Assembly: GCF_004363175.1 (NCBI RefSeq)
Contig: NZ_SNYR01000001.1
Location: 682,001 to 746,000, forward strand
From: Maritalea mobilis
GTDB taxonomy: Bacteria; Pseudomonadota; Alphaproteobacteria; Rhizobiales; Devosiaceae
Direction of reading: 5' to 3'
Length of the DNA stretch: 64,000 nucleotides
The notes under the pieces were generated by a model. The model did not search any database, had not been told where the DNA came from, and was given only the letters and a program-made list of their open reading frames with translations. Position numbers and translations under genes: made by a program. The stretch's first letter is position 1, and each line of letters opens with the position of its first letter. Shown one piece after another: positions 10,399 through 18,515 of this stretch.

Positions 10399-10577
10399 TC
10401 ATATTTTGCGAATTTTGTCAATAAGGATAAGTCGCTGTATTATATGCATTTTTGAGATTTGTTCTTTTTTTGATCTAAAAACACATGCAAATTAACCATG
10501 TGCGTTAGTTACAATCAGTCGCAACTTTAAATTGTCAGCCTGCCCTGAAAAAGGAATCACCCACTAAGTGGTGCGGA

Positions 10578-13148
10578 TCATTCCCCTTCTTCCGGGTCAT
10601 CGCTTTCGCCTTCCAGCACCGCCCGCACCTTCGCGGCCAGTTGTTTTAGAGAGAATGGCTTCGGCAAGAAGTCGACGCTCACATCGTCCTCAAGCCCCTT
10701 GCGCACATTTTCTTCGGCATAGCCGGAAACAAAGATCACCTTAATGTCCGGATAGCGCTGACGCATTTCGCCCAATAATGTCGGGCCGTCCATTTCCGGC
10801 ATCACCACATCAGAAATCAACAGTTCGATCTCGCCGTCAATTTCTTCCAGCACTTCCAGTGCTTCCACGCCACTATCGGCCTCATGCACAACATAGCCCG
10901 CAGAAGCCAAAGCTCGCGCAGAGAAGGCCCGCACGCTGTCTTCATCTTCAACGATCAAAATGCGCTCTTTGCCTGTCAAATCACGCGCTTTTTGCACTGA
11001 AGCGCGCTCTGCCGCTTCGCCCGCCACATGGGCATATTTCGGCAGGAAGATGCGGAATGTTGTGCCTTTGCCCAACTCACTATCCGCATAAATAAAGCCG
11101 CCTGTTTGCTTCACAATGCCATAAACGGTGGAAAGCCCAAGCCCTGTGCCCTTGCCAATATCTTTGGTGGTGAAGAATGGCTCGAATATCTTCGCCATCA
11201 CCTCTTGGGTCATGCCCGTGCCAGTGTCTTCCACTTCGATCAACACATAGTCTGCCGCGGGCATACCGCGATAATTAAAGGTCGCCGCTTCCGCCTCAGC
11301 CACATTGCGGGTGCGAATTTTAACAGACCCACCATCTGGCATAGCGTCACGCGCATTCACCACCAGATTGATCACCACCTGCTCAAGCTGCACATGGTCT
11401 GCCCGCACAGCCCAAAGCTCTGCCGCATGGTCAACACTCAGGCTGATGCTGTCGCCAATCAAGCGTTTAAACAGCACGGTCAGATCGTCCACCAAAAGCG
11501 AGACTTCCAACACCTCAAGCCGCAAGGTTTGACGACGTGAGAAGGCCAGCAACTGCCGCACCAAGCCAGCAGCCCGGTTGGCGTTTTGCTTGATTTCCAT
11601 CGTATCCTTAAAGGACGGATCGTTAGGCCGCAGATTAAGCAACAACAGGTCAGAGAAGCCAATAATGGCCGTCAGAATATTGTTCAAATCGTGAGCAATA
11701 CCACCGGCCAGCTGGCCCACGGCTTGCATTTTTTGGCTTTGCGCAAATTGCTGCTCAAGCACCCGTTGTTGCGTGGTGTCCAGCGCATAAACAATGGCAC
11801 TTTCGCCCTGCTCATCAGGATCTTCAATACCAGAAATATAAAGCCGAACGCTGCGCTCATTATCGCTTTTCAGCACCGCATCCACCGGCTCAATGGTCGA
11901 ATGGTTGGCATTGGCCTGTTGCAATGCGGTCACCAAATTGGCCTTGGCATCATCCGCAACAAAGTCAAACAATGGCAAATGATCCGTTGCCCGTTCGCCG
12001 CGCTCATTGTCGAAAGTGCGCATAAATGGCGCGTTGGTGCGCAAAATGCGACCTTCTGAATCCAAAGCGGCAATCGCAAATGGCGTATCATTGAAGAAGC
12101 GCGAGAATTTGACCTCCGCCGTGCGCAATTCTTCAGAGAGGTCCGCGCCTTTAGATCGATCCAACACCAAAGTGCGGGTTTCACCTAAATCGCCTTCGGC
12201 CAACCGAGCCGCACGGTGCAACAAACGCACAGGCAAGTTGGTGCCGTCACGCTTGACGAAATCAATATCGATAATTTCGGTTTTGATCTGTCCGTCGGCC
12301 GAGCCGCCAAGCAACAAGCCAGACCCGTCGCCGCGCACAATTTCGGAAAGATGGATTGACCCCGTATCAAATTCGGCAAGGTCATAGCCAAGCCAATTGG
12401 CCAATGTGGCGTTCAAATATTGAATCTGCCCACTGCCATTAGTGGAAAAGAAACCGGCAGGCGCATGGTCGAGATAATCAATCGCCCGTTGCAATTCCAA
12501 AAAGATGTTTTCCTGCTTGGCCCGGTCGCGAGAAATATCTTCTACGCTCCACATCACCAACGCTTTGCCGCCCGCCTGATCGATGGCTGGCAAAGACTGC
12601 ACGCGCACGCGATACCAGATCGGCATATCCGGGTTTTCACCGGTCAGTGTGGTGGTGAGGCGAATATCTTCAACACTGCGCCGCCCCTCTTGAGCGGCAC
12701 GGGACAAGCGATAAATCGGCTCTGCCGCCTCTGGCGCACTGGCAAACAGACGTGGCACACTGGCCAACGCCGTGCGGTCCAACCCAGCCACCAATTCGCC
12801 ATAGGCCGCATTGGCATAAACAATGCGCCCATCGCGATCAGAAACCACCGCGCCATAATCAAGGCTGTCCACAATCGCATTTTGCAGCGCAGGGCCATCA
12901 TCATGATGAGACAGCCGAAACAGGCCTGCGGCCAAACCGAACAGGCTGAACACGCCCAGAACGGCCAAAAGCCCGAGCACCAGCATCAAAATGTCAGCTG
13001 AAATTTGATCTCCGTAAAAAGCATAGACAACTGCAAGACCGATGAAAAACAGCGTCAACACAACAACGCGCCAAAGGCCAGGGTTGCCCATGGACCGTTT
13101 AACGGCTGGTTGCGGATATGTGTCCTCTTGAAGCGGGGTCACCGCCAT
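10578..13148 (-). CDS. cckA: CckA-type hybrid histidine kinase with receiver domain
   Basis: Membrane sensor kinase that in alphaproteobacteria feeds phosphate through ChpT to the cell-cycle regulator CtrA. 856 residues: two transmembrane helices (about 27-45 and 51-76), three PAS-like domains between 90 and 455, HisKA with the phospho-acceptor in GGIAHDLNNILTAIIGFSDLLL, HATPase with NLVVNARDAMPDGG and GTGLGLSTVYG, and a C-terminal receiver domain with ILIVEDEDSV, the phospho-acceptor aspartate in LLISDVVMPEMDG and FLPKPFS. The domain order matches CckA. Its presence beside flagellar genes with CtrA boxes is consistent with direct cell-cycle control of motility, though proximity is not proof. 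Confidence 0.92.
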   Translation of the reverse strand: MAVTPLQEDTYPQPAVKRSMGNPGLWRVVVLTLFFIGLAVVYAFYGDQISADILMLVLGLLAVLGVFSLFGLAAGLFRLSHHDDGPALQNAIVDSLDYGAVVSDRDGRIVYANAAYGELVAGLDRTALASVPRLFASAPEAAEPIYRLSRAAQEGRRSVEDIRLTTTLTGENPDMPIWYRVRVQSLPAIDQAGGKALVMWSVEDISRDRAKQENIFLELQRAIDYLDHAPAGFFSTNGSGQIQYLNATLANWLGYDLAEFDTGSIHLSEIVRGDGSGLLLGGSADGQIKTEIIDIDFVKRDGTNLPVRLLHRAARLAEGDLGETRTLVLDRSKGADLSEELRTAEVKFSRFFNDTPFAIAALDSEGRILRTNAPFMRTFDNERGERATDHLPLFDFVADDAKANLVTALQQANANHSTIEPVDAVLKSDNERSVRLYISGIEDPDEQGESAIVYALDTTQQRVLEQQFAQSQKMQAVGQLAGGIAHDLNNILTAIIGFSDLLLLNLRPNDPSFKDTMEIKQNANRAAGLVRQLLAFSRRQTLRLEVLEVSLLVDDLTVLFKRLIGDSISLSVDHAAELWAVRADHVQLEQVVINLVVNARDAMPDGGSVKIRTRNVAEAEAATFNYRGMPAADYVLIEVEDTGTGMTQEVMAKIFEPFFTTKDIGKGTGLGLSTVYGIVKQTGGFIYADSELGKGTTFRIFLPKYAHVAGEAAERASVQKARDLTGKERILIVEDEDSVRAFSARALASAGYVVHEADSGVEALEVLEEIDGEIELLISDVVMPEMDGPTLLGEMRQRYPDIKVIFVSGYAEENVRKGLEDDVSVDFLPKPFSLKQLAAKVRAVLEGESDDPEEGE

Positions 13149-13288
13149 AGTCTATGCCCTCTCACACTACTCTAAATTTGGCGTTGAGAATCACCAAAAT
13201 TAACCCTTCATAAATCTTTGCGCCAATTGCGTCCAACCACAAGTGAATGAGGGGAATTATTTGGCTTTTTGCCCGGTGAGATGCAAAT

Positions 13289-14374
13289 TTATGACGTTTT
13301 TGCGCTCCAAGAGCGTACGCGGCGCAAACGCATCACATATCCGATCACTTCCGCCACCGCTTTAAAGTGCTCCGAGGGGATGGGGTCTTCAATTTCAACA
13401 CTGGCATGCAGCGCCCGCGCCAATGGCGGGTTTTCAACAATCGGCACGTCGTTTTCGGTGGCAATTTCACGAATTTTCAGCGCCACCTTGTCCACGCCTT
13501 TGGCAAGGCAAATAGGCGCAGGCATGCCCTTCTCATACTTCAGTGCCACCGCATAGTGAGTCGGGTTGGTGATGATCACGCTGGCATCGGGAATATTCTG
13601 CATCATGCGTTGACGCCCGCGCTCAGCCCGAATTTGCCGCAACTTGGCTTTGACCTTCGGGTCACCTTCCATTTGCTTATATTCGTCGCGCACTTCCTTG
13701 ATGGTCATCTTTTGTTTTTCAAACCATTTGTTGCGCTGATACATAAAATCGAGCCCCGCCACCACGGTCACAACCGCCAGCGTTGCCAATATGATTTTGA
13801 TGCCCAATTCTTGAAAAGTCAGCATCAGCGTTGCCGGGTCTGCCGTCACCAAGGTATCCAGCCGATCACGCTCCGGCCAAATCACCAAAAACATGATGAT
13901 CGACACGATCGAAAGTTTCGCGAGGCCTTTCGCAAAATTCACCAAAGCATCTTTAGAAAAGAGCCGTTTTGCCCCGCTCAGCGGCGACACTTTCGACCAT
14001 TTTGGCTTTAACGGATCAAGCGACCATACGGGTCGGTGTTGCACCAGATTTGCTGCCAAGGCAAAGCCCGCCAAAATCAACAATGGCACCAGCGCCACCA
14101 ACAGCACAGTACCCGCCAGCTCATACCAAAAGCCTGCAAAGCCAGATTCGCCAATCTCATATTGGTCGGCATTGGCCATCACATTTTTCAGCATACGCGT
14201 CAGCGTGCCGGCGGTGATTGGGGCCATCAGTGAGAAGATCAGGGCTGTGCCCAGCATCATAAACCAAGTGGTAAGCTCTTGGCTTTTCGCCACATCCCCT
14301 CGTTTGTGCGCGTCCTGCAGCTTTTTCTCGGAGGGGTCCTCGGTTTTCTCGGACTTATCCGGTTCGTCAGCCAT
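13289..14374 (-). CDS. flhB: flagellar export gate protein FlhB
   Basis: Component of the flagellar type III export gate that switches substrate class from rod/hook to filament. 361 residues: charged N-terminus (SEKTEDPSEKKLQDAHKRGDVAKSQEL), four transmembrane helices up to about residue 215, and the cytoplasmic domain with the autocleavage motif NPTH in VIITNPTHYAVAL. Its ATG overlaps the fliR stop by one base (TAATG), indicating translational coupling. It is the last gene of flgB-flgC-fliE-fliQ-fliR-flhB. Confidence 0.97.
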   Translation of the reverse strand: MADEPDKSEKTEDPSEKKLQDAHKRGDVAKSQELTTWFMMLGTALIFSLMAPITAGTLTRMLKNVMANADQYEIGESGFAGFWYELAGTVLLVALVPLLILAGFALAANLVQHRPVWSLDPLKPKWSKVSPLSGAKRLFSKDALVNFAKGLAKLSIVSIIMFLVIWPERDRLDTLVTADPATLMLTFQELGIKIILATLAVVTVVAGLDFMYQRNKWFEKQKMTIKEVRDEYKQMEGDPKVKAKLRQIRAERGRQRMMQNIPDASVIITNPTHYAVALKYEKGMPAPICLAKGVDKVALKIREIATENDVPIVENPPLARALHASVEIEDPIPSEHFKAVAEVIGYVMRLRRVRSWSAKTS

Positions 14375-15147
14375 TATCTCACTCCAACAAGCGCTGCAAA
14401 ATAGGTTTCAAGATGCTCGATATAGAGCGCCATCATCACACTCAGCAGCAGCGCAAACATCAACAAGCCAAGGCCAATATTGGCCGGCATGGCGATAAAG
14501 AACACCTGCAATTGCGGCATCAAACGGGCCAAAAGCCCCAAGCCGAAATAGAACACCAAGCCAAAAACGATAAAGGGCGCGGCCATCTGCACCCCAACCA
14601 CAAAGCTGGACGAAATAATTTTCAGCGCCATGGTGCCTGCATCTTCCAACAAAATCGGTGCGCCGGGCGCAAATATCTCATAGCTGCGATAAATCGCGGC
14701 CAACACCAAATGGTGCAAATCCATCGAAAAGATCAGCGTTACGCCAAGCACCGCGATGAAGTTACCAAAAATCGCCCCCTGCAAACCGCCCTGCGTTGGG
14801 TCAGATGTTTGCGCGAAGGACAAACCGGTTTGAAACGCAATGGTCGACCCGGCCACCTGCGCTGCGGAGGTCAACAATCTTGCTGTGCCCCCCAGCACAA
14901 ACCCCACCGCCAATTCAGAGGCCAAAAGGGCGATAATCGGGTAGAACGCCAAGTTGCCCTGCGGATAAGTCGGCGAGATCAGCGGGTACATGATAAATGT
15001 AAAAGTCAGCGCCAGCGCCAATCGCATCCGAACCGAAAGTCGGCTGGAGGAAAAGCCCGGCATCAGCATGATCAATGTGCCCAGCCGCGCAAATATCAAG
15101 AAATAAAGTAAAACCGTTTGGGGCAGCCAGTTGACGCTAAAGCTCAT
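14374..15147 (-). CDS. fliR: flagellar export gate protein FliR
   Basis: Inner-membrane export-gate subunit that forms the pore with FliP and FliQ. 257 residues, strongly hydrophobic with six or so membrane segments; conserved FARLGTLIMLMPGFSS near the start and ALLASELAVGFVLG in the middle. It begins four bases after the fliQ stop and overlaps flhB, so it is part of one transcript. Confidence 0.95.
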   Translation of the reverse strand: MSFSVNWLPQTVLLYFLIFARLGTLIMLMPGFSSSRLSVRMRLALALTFTFIMYPLISPTYPQGNLAFYPIIALLASELAVGFVLGGTARLLTSAAQVAGSTIAFQTGLSFAQTSDPTQGGLQGAIFGNFIAVLGVTLIFSMDLHHLVLAAIYRSYEIFAPGAPILLEDAGTMALKIISSSFVVGVQMAAPFIVFGLVFYFGLGLLARLMPQLQVFFIAMPANIGLGLLMFALLLSVMMALYIEHLETYFAALVGVR

Positions 15148-15151
15148 GGCG

Positions 15152-15421
15152 CTAACCGCCAGTGATGATCAAATCAACCACCCGATCCATATAGCCCGCC
15201 ATTTGCGCGCCCATAAACGGCAGCAGCAGCAGCATGGTGATAAAGATCGCCAAGATTTTTGGCACAAACACCAAAGTCATCTCTTGGATTTGCGTCAAAG
15301 CCTGAAACAGCGCAATCACAACGCCCACCACAAGGCCAACAATCATCAGCGGCGCCGATACATAGATCAACGTCCAAATGCCGTCTTGTGCAACGTCTAG
15401 AACTTGCGCGCCGGTCAACAA
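15152..15421 (-). CDS. fliQ: flagellar export gate protein FliQ
   Basis: Two-helix inner-membrane subunit of the export gate. 89 residues, standard length, with the conserved PLMIVGLVVGVVIALFQALTQIQEMTL hairpin region spanning the two membrane helices. It lies between fliE and fliR in the same operon. Confidence 0.95.
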   Translation of the reverse strand: MLTGAQVLDVAQDGIWTLIYVSAPLMIVGLVVGVVIALFQALTQIQEMTLVFVPKILAIFITMLLLLPFMGAQMAGYMDRVVDLIITGG

Positions 15422-15451
15422 CGCCTCCTAAATCATGCCACCTAAGCAAGC

Positions 15452-15772
15452 TTAGATTGGCATTTGCATGATTGATTCATAAGCAGTGATCACCCGATCA
15501 CGAATCGTCACCACTGTTTCCATAGCAATTTCAGTTTCGGAGATCGCGGTCACCACATCAACCACGTTTGACTCGCCATTCACAAGATCCATGGCCTTTT
15601 GGTCGGCCACACGCCCTGTTTCCACCACATCGGTCAGGCTTTGCGTCAGCATTTCGCCAAAGTTTGGCCCCTCATGTGTTTTTGCTGCCAGTTGGGCACT
15701 TTGCTGGCCCGTGTTGCCCAATTGGGCTGCACTGGCATAAGCGTTAGACGCTGCTGCAAATGGTACGCTCAT
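15452..15772 (-). CDS. fliE: flagellar hook-basal body protein FliE
   Basis: Links the MS ring to the proximal rod. 106 residues; the conserved C-terminal half reads NFGEMLTQSLTDVVETGRVAD then AISETEIAMETVVTIRDRVITAYESIMQMPI. A 70-bp gap separates it from flgC and contains TTCCCCAATTTT twice. Confidence 0.93.
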   Translation of the reverse strand: MSVPFAAASNAYASAAQLGNTGQQSAQLAAKTHEGPNFGEMLTQSLTDVVETGRVADQKAMDLVNGESNVVDVVTAISETEIAMETVVTIRDRVITAYESIMQMPI

Positions 15773-15842
15773 AAAAATTCCCCAATTTTAGTTGGCTTTT
15801 GCGGCGCGCCATTCCCCAATTTTGCACCGCTCAGCCCTTCCC

Positions 15843-16262
15843 CTATCCGCGAAGAATGTCCAATGTGCCGCCCAGCATTTGCCGGGTCACGGTCACCACA
15901 TTCAAATTCGCTTCATATGTGCGCTGGGCTTCCCGCATATCCATGGTTTCCACCAGGCTATTCACGTTTGGATACAGCACATAGCCACGATCATCCGCTG
16001 CCGGGTGCCCCGGCTCATAGCGTGATTGAAAATCACTTTGGTCATAAGCCACGCGGCCAATCTTCACTTCATTGGCCATCAGTTCATTATTATAAACCGC
16101 CTCAAAGGTCGGCACTTTGCGCCGATATGGGTCTGCCCCCGGCTCTTTCGCTGCTGAGCTGGAGTTGGCCATGTTTTCAGCGATAATCCGCATCCGTGCA
16201 GACTGCGCATGCAGCCCTGTTGCGGCAATTTTCAGCGAATTCATAAAATCAGAAGACATCAC
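15843..16262 (-). CDS. flgC: flagellar proximal rod protein FlgC
   Basis: Proximal rod subunit exported by the flagellar apparatus. 139 residues with the N-terminal rod signature (LKIAATGLHAQSARMRIIAENMANSS) and the C-terminal PNVNSLVETMDMREAQRTYEANLNV helix. It starts 13 bp after flgB. Confidence 0.96.
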   Translation of the reverse strand: MMSSDFMNSLKIAATGLHAQSARMRIIAENMANSSSAAKEPGADPYRRKVPTFEAVYNNELMANEVKIGRVAYDQSDFQSRYEPGHPAADDRGYVLYPNVNSLVETMDMREAQRTYEANLNVVTVTRQMLGGTLDILRG

Positions 16263-16275
16263 TCACCTCGTCAAA

Positions 16276-16680
16276 TTACTGCTTGCCCAATGCGGTTCTG
16301 ATCAACCGCAAAGAGCGTTTGTAGACGGCGGTTGCCGCTTGATAGTCCATCTGGTTGCTGGAGACTTTCATCATCTCATCTTCCAACACCACACCATTGC
16401 CTTCTGGCGTAATTTCAAAATTGTTCATTTGCCGCGCGCCGAATCCGTCTGCGCCTTGCCCCACCACTGAAAAGTGATTCACATTCGTCACCCGCGTCGA
16501 CACGCTGGTCATCTTCAAATCAGCCTGATGCTGCGCAAAATCGAACTTTTTCAGGTCACGCCCGCGATAATCTGGTGTATCAGCGTTGGCGATGTTCTCT
16601 GCTAACAATGTTTGCCGCGTTTGGTGCCACTTCATTTTCTGCGTCAACGCATCAAATAAAGGCAACTTTGCAATCGACAT
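16276..16680 (-). CDS. flgB: flagellar proximal rod protein FlgB
   Basis: First rod subunit and first gene of the flgB-flgC-fliE-fliQ-fliR-flhB operon. 134 residues; the N-terminal TLLAENIANADTPDYRGRDL motif is typical and the C-terminal SNQMDYQAATAVYKRSLRLI helix is present. The upstream region carries a perfect CtrA box and two GGCA-N5-TGCC palindromes, one of them between the box and the start codon. Confidence 0.96.
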   Translation of the reverse strand: MSIAKLPLFDALTQKMKWHQTRQTLLAENIANADTPDYRGRDLKKFDFAQHQADLKMTSVSTRVTNVNHFSVVGQGADGFGARQMNNFEITPEGNGVVLEDEMMKVSSNQMDYQAATAVYKRSLRLIRTALGKQ

Positions 16681-16701
16681 ACTAACCTCATCTTAGTGCT
16701 A

Positions 16702-16714
16702 GGCAGATATTGCC
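16702..16714. promoter_or_regulatory. GGCA-N5-TGCC palindrome downstream of the flgB CtrA box
   Basis: GGCAGATATTGCC lies 22-34 bp upstream of flgB and about 10 bp downstream of the CtrA box, over the expected -10/start region. In Caulobacter the class II fliF promoter is activated by CtrA and repressed by FlbD bound near the start site; this position suggests the same logic. The binding protein is inferred. Confidence 0.55.
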
Positions 16715-16724
16715 GGGCAAATAG

Positions 16725-16739
16725 TTAACGTCGCGTTAA
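16725..16739. promoter_or_regulatory. CtrA box upstream of flgB (TTAA-CGTCGCG-TTAA)
   Basis: A perfect TTAA-N7-TTAA, the known CtrA consensus, 45-59 bp upstream of the flgB start, where it would cover the -35 region of a class II flagellar promoter. It could also act on the divergent fliO gene. Confidence 0.7.
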
Positions 16740-16816
16740 TAATCTTTGCAATTTTCAATAAATGCCATCAATCAGCGTGCCAAAATGTGTCATTCGCCGA
16801 ATGTAGGCTTGCACTA

Positions 16817-16829
16817 GGCAGTTTTTGCC
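16817..16829. promoter_or_regulatory. GGCA-N5-TGCC palindrome between flgB and fliO
   Basis: GGCAGTTTTTGCC lies 96 bp upstream of fliO and 137 bp upstream of flgB; same consensus as the copies at flgF, fliX/flgI, flagellin 5 and flgE. No good sigma-54 promoter was found next to it in either direction. Confidence 0.5.
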
Positions 16830-16924
16830 ATATCATTTTTTTGAGTGTTTAAATTCGATCACCACATTTTGACCAGATAGGTCGCATATGCCACACAGCA
16901 ATAAAGACGAACATAGAGGCTATA

Positions 16925-17701
16925 ATGGGTTTTTTAACTGAACTTTTGGGTGAAGATTTGGGCAATATTGCCATTGTTATTGGCGGTCTTTTCATCACAA
17001 TTCTGGCCATCATTTTGGTGGTGTGGCTGATCAAAATTGGCTTCCGCGCCAGCCGCGATGGCACCCGCAGCAAATTGCGCCGCTTGGCCGTGCTGCAATC
17101 TGCGCCGGTAGACAATAAGCGCCAATTGGTGATCGTGCGCCGTGACGATGTTGAGCATCTGGTGATGATCGGCGGCCCAAATGATGTGGTGATTGAAAGC
17201 GGCTTTCAAAATCCGAATGAAGTTGATCAACGCCCAGCTGCCGCCAAAACCGAAATGCCTGAAAGTGAATCCATGAAGGCGCAATTGGAACCAAATGAGG
17301 GCCTGAAACCAGCCGCCCCTATTGTTGCTAAACCACGCGCCAGTGGCCCGTCGCGCACCACACCCGTTTCCCCGCTGGAAGACCGGATGGAACCGCAGGT
17401 TAATCCGCCGAGCGAAACCAAAGGCGGCAACGTGACGCCAATGCCAAACCTCGCCCCGATTGAAAAGCTGCAAGAGCTGGCCAAATCTAACCCGAGTGCG
17501 GGCACAAACACGTTGAAATATCCCGGCCTTTTGCGCAGCGGCAACAAGCAAAAAGACGTGGATAGCCCGGTTTCAGACAACAAAAACCAAGACGCAAATG
17601 CCGACTCAGTTAAATTGGCGAATGAAGATGCTCCGAAAAGCGAGCATGAAGGAGCCGATTCAGCGTCTGAACATGGAAAAGACAAAGCCAAGCAAGACTA
17701 A
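16925..17701 (+). CDS. fliO: FliO-like flagellar biosynthesis protein
   Basis: Small membrane protein that helps assemble the FliP ring of the export gate. 258 residues: one transmembrane helix near residues 15-37 (IAIVIGGLFITILAIILVVWLI), then the short FliO domain (RLAVLQSAPVDNKRQLVIVRRDDVEHLVMIGG), then a long low-complexity tail rich in Pro, Lys and Asp that is not conserved in the family. fliP follows, probably starting inside the fliO tail. Confidence 0.85.
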   Translation: MGFLTELLGEDLGNIAIVIGGLFITILAIILVVWLIKIGFRASRDGTRSKLRRLAVLQSAPVDNKRQLVIVRRDDVEHLVMIGGPNDVVIESGFQNPNEVDQRPAAAKTEMPESESMKAQLEPNEGLKPAAPIVAKPRASGPSRTTPVSPLEDRMEPQVNPPSETKGGNVTPMPNLAPIEKLQELAKSNPSAGTNTLKYPGLLRSGNKQKDVDSPVSDNKNQDANADSVKLANEDAPKSEHEGADSASEHGKDKAKQD

Positions 17702-18515
17702 ATTGCGCCCTGCGCTGGCTGGCACACCGCCAGCGCAATTATTTACGGCTGAACGTCTTAAATCCTTCGCTTGGTTTAGCGCAAAATCGTTCAGCTTCTG
17801 CTTTGTTATTTTGATGCTGGGGGCGCTGTTTGTGTTCCCCAGTTTCGCCCAAGACATTTCAATCGACTTTCAAGACCAAACAACGCTCACTGAGCGCGCG
17901 GTACAACTGATCGGGATCATCACGATCCTGTCCTTGGCCCCGTCTATTCTGGTGATGGTCACCTCATTCACCCGCATTGTCGTCGTTTTGTCTTTGTTGC
18001 GTACCGCAATCGGCCTGCAAACCGCACCACCAAACTCAGTGATGATTTCACTGGCCTTGTTCCTCACGGCCTTTGTGATGGCCCCCACCCTGCAACAATC
18101 CTATGACCAAGGCATCGCGCCTTTGGTTGCTGGCGATTTGTTGCTGGAAGAGGCGCTACCAGAGGCCATGGCGCCGTTGCACGAATTTATGCGCGCGCAT
18201 GTGCGGGATAAAGATGTACAGCTGTTTCTGGACCTAACGGAAACGCCGATCCCAGAAAATCCCGAGGAACTGGACATCACTATTTTGGTGCCTGCATTTA
18301 TGATTTCTGAATTGCGGCGGGCGTTTGAGATTGGTTTTTTGCTGTTTGTGCCCTTCATCGTCATCGACATGGTGGTCGCCTCGGTGCTCATGTCCATGGG
18401 TATGATGATGCTGCCGCCTATCGTGATCTCATTGCCGTTTAAGCTGATTTTCTTTGTGCTCGTCGATGGCTGGAACTTGGTCGCAGGCTCACTGATCCGA
18501 AGTTATCTCGGTTAA
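17673..18515 (+). CDS. fliP: flagellar export gate protein FliP
   Basis: Core pore subunit of the flagellar export gate. The conserved part has a cleavable-looking hydrophobic signal ending FPSFAQ, the motifs TSFTRIVVVLSLLRTAIGLQTAPPN and LALFLTAFVMAP, a periplasmic loop, and the C-terminal FIVIDMVVASVLMSMGMMMLPP. The start is uncertain: ATG at 17673 gives 280 residues and overlaps fliO by 29 bases; ATG at 17646 is the alternative and neither has an ideal ribosome binding site. The stop codon overlaps the stop of the convergent TPR gene, with no terminator between. Confidence 0.93.
   Translation: MEKTKPSKTKLRPALAGTPPAQLFTAERLKSFAWFSAKSFSFCFVILMLGALFVFPSFAQDISIDFQDQTTLTERAVQLIGIITILSLAPSILVMVTSFTRIVVVLSLLRTAIGLQTAPPNSVMISLALFLTAFVMAPTLQQSYDQGIAPLVAGDLLLEEALPEAMAPLHEFMRAHVRDKDVQLFLDLTETPIPENPEELDITILVPAFMISELRRAFEIGFLLFVPFIVIDMVVASVLMSMGMMMLPPIVISLPFKLIFFVLVDGWNLVAGSLIRSYLG

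Noticed and set aside
10314-10421. 36-codon extension of RecA
   Set aside because: It covers the promoter and LexA-like box, and the conserved start with AAGGAGAAGG is at 10313.
16767-16782. sigma-54 promoter candidate for flgB (TGGCACGCTGATTGAT, minus strand)
   Set aside because: The -24 half is good but the invariant -12 GC is GA; a CtrA-type promoter closer to the gene explains flgB better.
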